NCBI GenBank assembly: GCA_013813675.1
Contig: JACCRH010000429.1
Coordinates: 1-12,152 of the forward strand
Direction: 5' to 3'
DNA: 12,152 nt
Source of the DNA: Gemmatimonadales bacterium
GTDB taxonomy: Bacteria > Gemmatimonadota > Gemmatimonadetes > Gemmatimonadales > GWC2-71-9
Part shown: piece after piece, positions 6,441 to 12,152 of the stretch
How positions within the stretch are numbered: position 1 is the stretch's first letter
Layout: each line of letters begins with the position of its first letter
The notes under the pieces: model-generated
Databases searched by the model: none
The model's input: the letters and a program-made list of their open reading frames with translations, nothing else
Told to the model about the DNA's origin: nothing
Program-made: the position numbers and the translations under genes

Positions 6441-8887
6441 TCGAGACGCCCCCCCAGCTCGCGGCGAGCCTCGCCGACCCGGGCGCGAATTCCGCTCTCG
6501 ATACGGGAGACCCCGGCGACGAACGCGGTATCGCGCCGAACCCGGTCGAAGAGCCCGGATTCGAGGTGCCAGTAGTGAACCATCGGGGAGATGTCCGCCG
6601 CCCGCTGCAGCCAGGCCAGGGAGCCTGCGGCATCGCCCAGCCATGCCCGGTAGCCGGCGAGAGCGGCGAACTGCGGCACGATCGCGTACTCGCCCCGGGT
6701 CAGCAGCCCCGCGAGTGAGTCGGCCAGCGCCAGCGCCTCGGCCCTGCGGCCAACCTCGTGCAGGCAGATCGCCCGGGTGCCGAGCCACCGGCCCAGCTCC
6801 AGCCCGGCGCAGGCTGCGGCGTCACCGTTCAACAGCAGGGCGTTGCCCTGCAGCATCTGGGCGATGTGATCCTTGGGATCGAAAGCGCGCGCGCGCCGGG
6901 CCTCCTCCAGGGCGATGTCGTACTGCCGGGCGCCGAGGGCGATCGCGATCGCTGAATGCCTTACGCCGGTGGAGAGCGGGTCGAGCGCGAGCGCCTGCTG
7001 CGCCTGCTGCAGCGCCGCGTCCCACCGCCCCATGTGCTCCAGGGCGTGCGCCACCGACATGTAGACCCCAACCGAGCCCGGCATGAGTTGCCGCGCCTCC
7101 CGGAGCGCCCGGAGGACTTCCTCGTGAGGGGCGAGACTGATGAGCAGCGCGTCGGAGCGGGCCAGGAAGGCGTCGCCCAGAGCCGGATCCAGCTCCACCG
7201 CGCGATCGGCGAGCACCCGGGCTCGCGCGATGGCGACATAGGGATCGGTGCCGCCGGGAAAGCCATACACCACGTGCAGCACGTATGCCGCTGACAGCCC
7301 GGCGTATCCCGGGGCGTATCCCGAGTCGGCCCGAATGGCGTCCCTGAACGCGCGGGTAGCCCCTTCCACCGCGTCAGGCGATCGGCTCTCCAGCAGGTGC
7401 CGGCCGAGGAGCAGCGCGTCGAATGCCGCGCTCTTGGTTGGCATGGCGCTCGGCGCCATCGGTCGGATTCCCCGGATGTTCGTCAGCAGCTCTCCGCTCA
7501 CCTTGCGGGCGATCTCCTCCTGCACCCGGAAGCTGTCGGCGAGATTGCCCTCGAAGCTGCCGGACCACAGGTGGGCGTCGCTGGCCGCCTCGATCAGCTC
7601 GGCGGTGACCCGCACCCGGTTGCCCTGCCGGCGCACCGAGCCTTCGACGATATGCCGCACGCCCAGCGTGTCGGCGATCTGAGGCAAGGTGAGCGGACTG
7701 TCCTTGAGCGCGAGCACCGACGTGCGGGAGATCACCTTGAGGCTCTCGACTTGGGCGAGCTGGCTGATGATCTCGTCGGTGATTCCTTCGCTGAAGTAGT
7801 CGTCGGCCGATCCGCCACTCAGGTTGGCGAATGGCAGGACCGCCACCGACGCGGAGTAGGGGCCGGTCGGACCTGGGGCGCGGGGGGCACCTTCCCGCTG
7901 CCGGTAGGCGAACATCGCGCCGAGCAGCACGATCGCCAACACCGCCGCGGGCACGATCCAGCGGCCCGCGGCCGCGAGGAGCCCGTTGCCTTCCCGTTCA
8001 GCGTCCAACGCGATCGGGCGAGGCACCGGGGTCGAAAGCCGCGGGAGATCACTCAGCGCCCCCCGAAGATCCTCGGCCAGCTCCCCCGCGGTCTGATAGC
8101 GCTCCTCCGGCTGCTTCATCAGGCAACGGCGGACGATGTCGGTGATGTTGGAGGGTACATCGGGCCGGGAGATGTGGACCAGCGGGGGGTCGACCGTGAG
8201 CTGCTGGGTGAGCACACTCTTGAGATTGGGACCGCTGAAGGCCATCCGGCCCGCAATCATCTCGTAGAGGACGCAACCGAGGCTGTAGAGGTCGCTCCGT
8301 CCGTCGACCGGAGAGGCCGCGGTGGCCTGCTCCGGGCTCATGTACGCGGCGGTCCCGATGGGGAAGCCCACGCCGGTCAGGGTGGCGCCACCGGCCAGGC
8401 CGATCGCGCGGGCGATGCCGAAGTCCGCGACCAGCGCGTGGCCGTTGGAGACCAGGATGTTCTCCGGCTTGATGTCGCGATGCACTACCCCACGACGGTG
8501 GGCGTAGTCGAGGGCGTCGGCCACTTCCCAGGCGATGGTGACCGCCTCGGTAGTCGACAGACGGGAGTTGGCCATGAGCCGGTCGCGCAGCGACTCTCCC
8601 TCGACGAAGGGCATCACCGCGTAGAGCAGGCTCCGCGCCTCGCCGGAGTCGAGCAGCGGCACGATGTGCGGATGCTGCAGTTGGGCGGTGATCCGGATCT
8701 CGCGCAGGAATCGCTCGGCCCCCACTGCGGTGGCGATGTCGGGGTCGAGGACCTTGATCGCCACCTGGCGCTCGTAGCGGCGGTCCCGGGCCAGGTAGAC
8801 GAACGCCATGCCTCCGCGACCGACCTCCCGCTCGATGATGTATCGGTCGCCGAGGATCTGCTGGATCTGGTCGAGGAGGTCGCTCAC
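6437..8887 (-). CDS. Membrane-anchored PknB-type Ser/Thr protein kinase with TolB-like and TPR domains
   Basis: An 816-residue protein. The N-terminal kinase domain (about 16-275) has every catalytic element: GRGGMAFVY glycine loop at 23-31, Lys45 in AIKVL, Glu63, HRDIKPEN at 136-143, DFG at 155-157 and SPE in place of APE at 184-186. A single hydrophobic segment at about 308-327 is the membrane anchor. After it come a TolB/FlgO-like domain (about 345-465: VAVLPFANLSG, YFSEGITDEIISQLA, IVEGSVRRQGNRVRVTAELI) and helical TPR-like repeats (about 485-790, e.g. AVELDPALGDAFLA). The kinase should be cytoplasmic and the C-terminal part extracytoplasmic, as a sensor or scaffold; this topology is inferred. 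Start is GTG (8887..8885), 12 bases after the DUF4956 stop; the GAGG at 8906..8903 is rather distant, so translational coupling is likely. The stop overlaps the ppk start (ATGA). The target is unknown; the operon suggests polyphosphate metabolism or the DUF4956 membrane protein. Confidence 0.93.
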   Translation of the reverse strand: MSDLLDQIQQILGDRYIIEREVGRGGMAFVYLARDRRYERQVAIKVLDPDIATAVGAERFLREIRITAQLQHPHIVPLLDSGEARSLLYAVMPFVEGESLRDRLMANSRLSTTEAVTIAWEVADALDYAHRRGVVHRDIKPENILVSNGHALVADFGIARAIGLAGGATLTGVGFPIGTAAYMSPEQATAASPVDGRSDLYSLGCVLYEMIAGRMAFSGPNLKSVLTQQLTVDPPLVHISRPDVPSNITDIVRRCLMKQPEERYQTAGELAEDLRGALSDLPRLSTPVPRPIALDAEREGNGLLAAAGRWIVPAAVLAIVLLGAMFAYRQREGAPRAPGPTGPYSASVAVLPFANLSGGSADDYFSEGITDEIISQLAQVESLKVISRTSVLALKDSPLTLPQIADTLGVRHIVEGSVRRQGNRVRVTAELIEAASDAHLWSGSFEGNLADSFRVQEEIARKVSGELLTNIRGIRPMAPSAMPTKSAAFDALLLGRHLLESRSPDAVEGATRAFRDAIRADSGYAPGYAGLSAAYVLHVVYGFPGGTDPYVAIARARVLADRAVELDPALGDAFLARSDALLISLAPHEEVLRALREARQLMPGSVGVYMSVAHALEHMGRWDAALQQAQQALALDPLSTGVRHSAIAIALGARQYDIALEEARRARAFDPKDHIAQMLQGNALLLNGDAAACAGLELGRWLGTRAICLHEVGRRAEALALADSLAGLLTRGEYAIVPQFAALAGYRAWLGDAAGSLAWLQRAADISPMVHYWHLESGLFDRVRRDTAFVAGVSRIESGIRARVGEARRELGGRLE

Positions 8888-8899
8888 GCGGGCTGGTGA

Positions 8900-9955
8900 T
8901 TACCTCGTCTCGACTCCGGTGGCTCTCGCGCCCAGGCGGGTCCGCAGTTCACTACTGAGCACCGGCCCCGGCACGCTCTTTCTCAGCCTGACGCGATATT
9001 CCAGCACCGCGCTGCCGGCGGCGTCGCGCTGGGTCCCGGAGAATTTCCATTCCTTCACTTGCGTCGCAAGGACCGACTCGATCTGCGGGCGGGCGGCCTC
9101 CGGGTCCGCGCTCTGCACCCGCACCAGGGTGTCGAGCGGCTTGGGCGGTTTGGGCGAACTCGACTTGTCTCCCTCCCCTACCCGTCGGCGAGCCCGCGAG
9201 GCAAGCGCCTGCAGTTGCTCGGGCGACATGGATTTGAGGATATCGCGGTCGAGCTGGGCCACGAAGGCGCCGGTCCGGTTGGCCAGTGCCAGTGACTGCT
9301 CCAGCCGCCGCGCCGCGCGGACGCCCTCCAGCCGGGACGGCGCTCGCCCGAAGTCGGTGTACCAGAAGACCACTACCAGCACGTTGAAGAGAAACGACAT
9401 CACCGCCGCGGCCGACATCACCTGGACCCCGGCCGCGAGCCCGACTCCGATCGCGAGGAAGATGTAGACCGCGTCCTTAGTGTCGCGCAGCGTATTGCGG
9501 AAGCTCACCGCCGCGACGATGCCGCCCAGGCTGAACGCCAAGGCGATGCTGTTCTTCACCAGCAGCACCACGCCCGCGACCACGATCGGCAGGATGATCA
9601 GTGTCTGCACCACGGACTGGCGAAATCCCTTCTTCTGCCGGGTCAGGATGTACACCCAACTGACGGGGAGCATCAGCAGGAAGGCGCCGATCATGCAGAG
9701 GGCGGTGGTGACGGCGAGGGCGACCGGCGGCGCCATGGCGGGCACCGAGGCGCCCAGGGCTTCGAGTAGTGGGTCGGTGTGGGAGGTGGTGGAGCTGACC
9801 GCGTCGAGGCGCTCGGCGGAGAACACCGCCTCCAGTCCGGGGAAGACCTGCCAGGCCAGCGCGGTGCCCGCGGCCAGCAGCACGTAGTACGCCCCAACCC
9901 GGACGACGGGATCCTCGCTGATCCGTGCCAGGGGCCGGCGGCCGTCATCCGTCAC
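8900..9955 (-). CDS. DUF4956-like membrane protein
   Basis: A 351-residue protein with about five hydrophobic segments (approximately 18-38, 78-103, 116-134, 136-150 and 162-198) and a long polar C-terminal part. The core at 112-200 matches my memory of DUF4956: NSIALAFSLGGIVAAVSFRN followed by LRDTKDAVYIFLAIGVGLAAG, corresponding to the family pattern of a GAxxxxRFR-like turn, a KD/RD pair and a FLAxAxGLxxG helix. Residues 270-345 form a separate soluble domain (QIESVLATQVKEWKFSG, then SAVLEYRVRLRK), probably cytoplasmic; typical family members are shorter, around 220-230 residues. The family has no established activity but commonly sits beside VTC-type polyphosphate polymerase genes, which fits the polyphosphate kinase downstream here. 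The GTG start at 9955..9953 has an excellent ribosome-binding site (GGAGGAGGT) five bases upstream. It is the first gene of its operon, ending with TAA 12 bases before the kinase. Confidence 0.8.
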   Translation of the reverse strand: MTDDGRRPLARISEDPVVRVGAYYVLLAAGTALAWQVFPGLEAVFSAERLDAVSSTTSHTDPLLEALGASVPAMAPPVALAVTTALCMIGAFLLMLPVSWVYILTRQKKGFRQSVVQTLIILPIVVAGVVLLVKNSIALAFSLGGIVAAVSFRNTLRDTKDAVYIFLAIGVGLAAGVQVMSAAAVMSFLFNVLVVVFWYTDFGRAPSRLEGVRAARRLEQSLALANRTGAFVAQLDRDILKSMSPEQLQALASRARRRVGEGDKSSSPKPPKPLDTLVRVQSADPEAARPQIESVLATQVKEWKFSGTQRDAAGSAVLEYRVRLRKSVPGPVLSSELRTRLGARATGVETR

Positions 9956-9960
9956 GTCCC

Positions 9961-9970
9961 ACCTCCTCCG
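9961..9970 (-). promoter_or_regulatory. Strong Shine-Dalgarno for the DUF4956 gene
   Basis: Minus-strand CGGAGGAGGT ends five bases before the GTG start at 9955. It is the best ribosome-binding site in the window and decides the start codon of the first gene of the DUF4956-kinase-ppk operon. Confidence 0.8.
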
Positions 9971-9995
9971 GCGATTTGGTTATGTCAGGTGCCCG

Positions 9996-10024
9996 AAAGA
10001 TGGAGCGGTCCTGGGGGCAGTCAA
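9996..10024 (-). promoter_or_regulatory. Candidate promoter of the DUF4956-kinase-ppk operon
   Basis: Minus-strand TTGACT (10024..10019) matches the -35 consensus at five of six positions. ATCTTT (10001..9996) follows after exactly 17 bases but is a poor -10 box. Its position, about 40 bases upstream of the GTG start in a divergent intergenic region, is right for the operon promoter. This is a weak call by eye. Confidence 0.3.
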
Positions 10025-10094
10025 GGTGCCGGCCACCATTGGCAAACCCTGTTCCCGACGTGAGATTGAAACATTCCCCGCGGCGACAACCCGC

Positions 10095-10499
10095 ATGAGT
10101 GATCCCACGCTTCTCGATCCCCGCCCGCTCACCTCACCGACCGGCGCCTCCGCCGCGGCGGAGCTGCCGGACGATCTGGCGCTGGAGGCCGCCGGCAGGC
10201 TTCAGGTCGCTGCTCTGGTCATGATCGGGCTGTGGGCGATGGGGCTGGTGGTGAATCGGCTGGGCCGGCCGGTGCCGGAGGCGCTGGAGCGACTCGTGCT
10301 CCGGTGCCTCGCTAAGGCGCCCGGCGGGCGGCCCGCCGATGCCGCCAGTCTAGCCGAGGCCCTCGCCGGCGCCGGGGCGGACGACTGGACCCAGGGCGAG
10401 GCCCGGGTGTGGTGGGAGACTACGTTTACCCCGCGTCCCAGCTCCGAGGAGCGGGTGATGCCACCCACGGAGATTCTCGAAGTGGCCGCGCCGCGCTGA
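10095..10499 (+). CDS. Small membrane protein resembling the joined ends of a Ser/Thr kinase; likely remnant
   Basis: A 134-residue ORF on the strand opposite to all other genes. Residues 1-37 are polar (ELPDDLALEAAGRLQ), one membrane helix follows at about 38-54 (VAALVMIGLWAMGLVV), and from residue 57 the protein turns abruptly into what looks like the extreme C-lobe of a Hanks-type kinase, RPVPEALERLVLRCLAKAPG then RPADAASLAEAL. After that comes a DDWTQGEARVWWE tail, also seen after bacterial kinase domains. The glycine loop, catalytic loop and DFG are all missing, so it cannot be an active kinase. The simplest reading is an in-frame internal deletion of a larger membrane kinase around 10250-10275. 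The ATG at 10095 has no good ribosome-binding site; an in-frame ATG at 10026 would add 23 residues without recognisable character. It could be a pseudogene or a small expressed protein. Confidence 0.5.
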   Translation: MSDPTLLDPRPLTSPTGASAAAELPDDLALEAAGRLQVAALVMIGLWAMGLVVNRLGRPVPEALERLVLRCLAKAPGGRPADAASLAEALAGAGADDWTQGEARVWWETTFTPRPSSEERVMPPTEILEVAAPR

Positions 10500-10519
10500 G
10501 GGAACTCGATGTAATCATG

Positions 10520-10586
10520 TGTCACCCTGAACGAAGTGAAGGGGCCCATACCGGGTATGGTCTCCTTCGCTGCGCTCAGGATGACA
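10520..10586. repeat. Long imperfect palindrome (dispersed-repeat type), possible bidirectional terminator
   Basis: The 23-base left arm (10520..10542, TGTCACCCTGAACGAAGTGAAGG reading, abbreviated here as TGTCACCCTGAA...GAAGG) pairs with the right arm at 10564..10586 (CCTTCGCTGCGCTCAGGATG plus ACA), with four mismatches over 23 positions. Nested inside is a perfect 6-base stem, CCATAC (10546..10551) and GTATGG (10555..10560), around a CGG loop. It sits in the 118-base gap between convergent genes, where a shared terminator is expected, though there is no T run. The arm core, CCTGAGCGAAGCGAAGG-like, resembles a motif I recall as dispersed in many GC-rich bacterial genomes; the copy number in this genome cannot be seen here. 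Confidence 0.7.
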
Positions 10587-10636
10587 ACACACTGGCTCAG
10601 GACGACAGGAGACCGGCTCAGGTCAAGAGACCAAGT
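10574..10636. repeat. Degenerate direct repeat with 21-base period
   Basis: GCTCAGG recurs at 10574, 10595 and 10616, exactly 21 bases apart. The first two 21-base units agree at 16 of 21 positions (GCTCAGGATGACA against GCTCAGGACGACA). The third keeps little beyond GCTCAGG and contains the recQ stop codon (10620..10618). The first unit is also part of the right arm of the palindrome, so the array may have grown from it. Confidence 0.45.
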
Positions 10637-12152
10637 AGCGCCTCGCCGTAGGCGGCGAGCTTGGCGGGACCGACGCCCTTGATCCGCGCAAGGCCGGTCA
10701 GCTCGGAGGGCCGGGCAGCGGCGATGGCGGCGAGAGTACGGTCGTGGAAAATCACGTAGGACGGAAGACCGCGGCGCTTTGCCTCGTCGGTTCGCCAGGC
10801 TCTCAAGCGGGCGAGCAGCTCGGGGTCGACGGCTAGGGGATCGACCTCCTCGACCGCCGTGGAAGTGGCTTTCTCTCGCCGCCGCCTGGAAGTCCCACGA
10901 GTCGGCATGTCGAGCTCCGGTCGCACTTCGCCGAGGGCCACCGCTCGGCCCTCCGCCGTCAGCGCCAGGACGAACGCACCAGGCCGCCCCCCTTCGATGC
11001 CCTGCCGCTCGACCAGTCCCGCGTCGGCCAGTACGCCAAGGAGGTCCTTCACCTGGTCGAGTGGCAGGGCCGAGAGCTTGCCATAAGTGGGAACGCGGTC
11101 GAGACCCCGATCGAGTACCTCCCGCACTTTACTCCCGACCAGTACCTGCGCTACCCGCTCGACGCCGAACCGTCCGGAGAGGCGCCCTACTCCGGAGAGC
11201 GCGATGCGGACGTGCAGCAACTCATCCTCGCCCAGCGGCCGGCCCGCGCCGCGTCGCCAGCCCAGACACACGTCGCAGACACCGCAGCGGGGCGCCGCGC
11301 CGCCACGGGCGCCGCCGGCGAAATAATCGTAGATGAACCTGGTCCGGCAGCCGCGGGAGAAGGCGTAGCGCACGATGGTGTCCAGCCGCTCGCGGTCGCG
11401 CCGCGCCTTGAGCGCCCGTCCCTCCATGTCGACCGGCGCCGGGCCCTCGCCCAGGGAGACGCCGGCGCTTTCCGCGGCCCGCCGCAGCAGCCGGGCGGCG
11501 GTCGCGGCGGCCATGGCCCTCGACGCATCGCCCGCGGCCTGCGCTTCGATGTCTTCGTCGCTGGACCCGGCGCCGAGCTGCCGCCACACCTCGCGGAAAA
11601 TGCCCGCGGTGGGATTGGCGCCGGACAGGAAGAACTCCTGGGTGCGCACGTCGGCGGGTGAGAAGAAGAGCGTACAGCGCGAGGGCAGGCCGTCTCGGCC
11701 GGCGCGGCCGACCTCCTGATAGTAGGCCTCGATGCTGCCCGGAAGCTCCGCGTGGGCGACGAACCGGATGTCGGCCTTGTCCACACTCATGCCGAAGGCG
11801 TTGGTGGCGACGATCACATCCACTCGGCCCGCGAGGAAATCGTCCTGGGCGCGGGTGCGCTCCTCGTCGCTCATGCCGGCGTGATAGCGCCCGGTGCGCA
11901 GCCCCATCCCCGCGAGCATGCCGCTCCAGAGGTCCACCGACTTCCGGGTTGCGGAGTAGACGATGCCCGGCAGGCCGATCTCGCGGACCAGGCGCTCGAG
12001 CGCGCTTCGCTTCTCCTCCCGGCCCCGGCAGCGCTCGACCGAGAGCGTGAGGTTCGGCCGCTCGAAGCCGGTGACCAGCTCGAGCGGCATGTGCAGCCCG
12101 AGCTGGTCGGCGATGTCGGCCCGAACCTCCGGGGTGGCGGTGGCGGTAAACG
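10618..12152 (-). CDS. recQ: ATP-dependent DNA helicase RecQ, 5' end missing
   Basis: The gene runs off the right edge; about 510 residues are visible, and by comparison with E. coli RecQ (609 residues) roughly the first 170, including Walker A and DEAH, lie outside. The visible part starts in motif III (FTATATPEVRADIADQLGL), so the ATG at 12090 is internal, not the start. The second RecA lobe has GRYHAGMSDEER, VDVIVATNAFGMSVDKADIR and YYQEVGRAGRDGLPSRCTL (motifs V and VI). The RecQ zinc site follows, with one Cys in SRGCRTRFIYDYF and three in CGVCDVC. Then come the winged-helix RQC domain (around VLVGSKVREVLDRGLDRVPT), a basic linker (GTSRRRREKA) and a C-terminal HRDC domain (about the last 70 residues, with LARIKGVGPAKLAAYG). 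RecQ unwinds DNA 3' to 5' in recombination and fork repair. It is convergent with the kinase remnant, and its stop codon lies in a short repeat. Confidence 0.95.
   Translation of the reverse strand, partial: FTATATPEVRADIADQLGLHMPLELVTGFERPNLTLSVERCRGREEKRSALERLVREIGLPGIVYSATRKSVDLWSGMLAGMGLRTGRYHAGMSDEERTRAQDDFLAGRVDVIVATNAFGMSVDKADIRFVAHAELPGSIEAYYQEVGRAGRDGLPSRCTLFFSPADVRTQEFFLSGANPTAGIFREVWRQLGAGSSDEDIEAQAAGDASRAMAAATAARLLRRAAESAGVSLGEGPAPVDMEGRALKARRDRERLDTIVRYAFSRGCRTRFIYDYFAGGARGGAAPRCGVCDVCLGWRRGAGRPLGEDELLHVRIALSGVGRLSGRFGVERVAQVLVGSKVREVLDRGLDRVPTYGKLSALPLDQVKDLLGVLADAGLVERQGIEGGRPGAFVLALTAEGRAVALGEVRPELDMPTRGTSRRRREKATSTAVEEVDPLAVDPELLARLRAWRTDEAKRRGLPSYVIFHDRTLAAIAAARPSELTGLARIKGVGPAKLAAYGEALLGLLT

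Noticed and set aside
6441..6788. In-frame N-terminal extension of the polyphosphate kinase by 116 residues
   Set aside because: It lies entirely inside the kinase gene in another frame, is an Arg/Gly/Pro-rich low-complexity translation typical of GC-rich shadow frames, and the ATGA overlap at 6440 gives a far better start.
7397..8899. Plus-strand 500-codon open frame opposite the Ser/Thr kinase
   Set aside because: Antisense shadow of a protein with full kinase motifs; no recognisable domain, and it extends only because stops are rare in that frame at this base composition.
12088..12090. ATG as the start of recQ
   Set aside because: The frame continues upstream to the window edge with RecQ motif III (FTATATPEVR), so this Met is internal.

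Overview
The window is GC-rich (roughly two thirds G+C by eye), with gapless minus-strand operons, many GTG starts and very high coding density. The gene content looks most like a Gemmatimonadota (Gemmatimonadetes) chromosome. The clues are a PknB-type kinase carrying a membrane anchor, a TolB-like domain and TPRs; the remains of a second kinase; and polyphosphate metabolism. The phylum is an inference from protein style; no rRNA or other marker is present.

Layout from left to right. Positions 1-3269 (minus strand) hold a tightly coupled housekeeping operon, transcribed DUF512 radical SAM/PDZ protein -> der (ribosome-assembly GTPase) -> plsY (glycerol-3-phosphate acyltransferase) -> gpsA (glycerol-3-phosphate dehydrogenase, only its first codons visible). 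All three junctions are the same 4-base GTGA stop/start overlap. GpsA makes the glycerol 3-phosphate that PlsY acylates, so the end of this operon is the entry to phospholipid synthesis.

Positions 3387-9955 (minus strand) hold a second operon, DUF4956-like membrane protein -> membrane-anchored Ser/Thr protein kinase -> a 1017-residue polyphosphate kinase. The last protein is the highlight. A CYTH/triphosphate-tunnel-like domain and a degenerate Nudix-like segment are fused in front of a complete PPK1. DUF4956 genes are known neighbours of VTC-type (triphosphate-tunnel) polyphosphate polymerases, so a DUF4956-like protein next to a tunnel-domain-PPK1 fusion suggests a membrane-associated polyphosphate system, perhaps controlled by the kinase between them.

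Positions 9956-10094 are a divergent intergenic region. A plus-strand 134-codon ORF (10095-10499) follows; it looks like the two ends of a larger membrane kinase joined together. Between it and the convergent recQ (10618 to the right edge, minus strand, 5' part missing) lies a long imperfect palindrome of dispersed-repeat type, followed by a 21-base-period degenerate repeat that supplies the recQ stop codon. No tRNA, rRNA, CRISPR, transposase or phage gene was seen, and there is no gene-free stretch longer than 300 bases.
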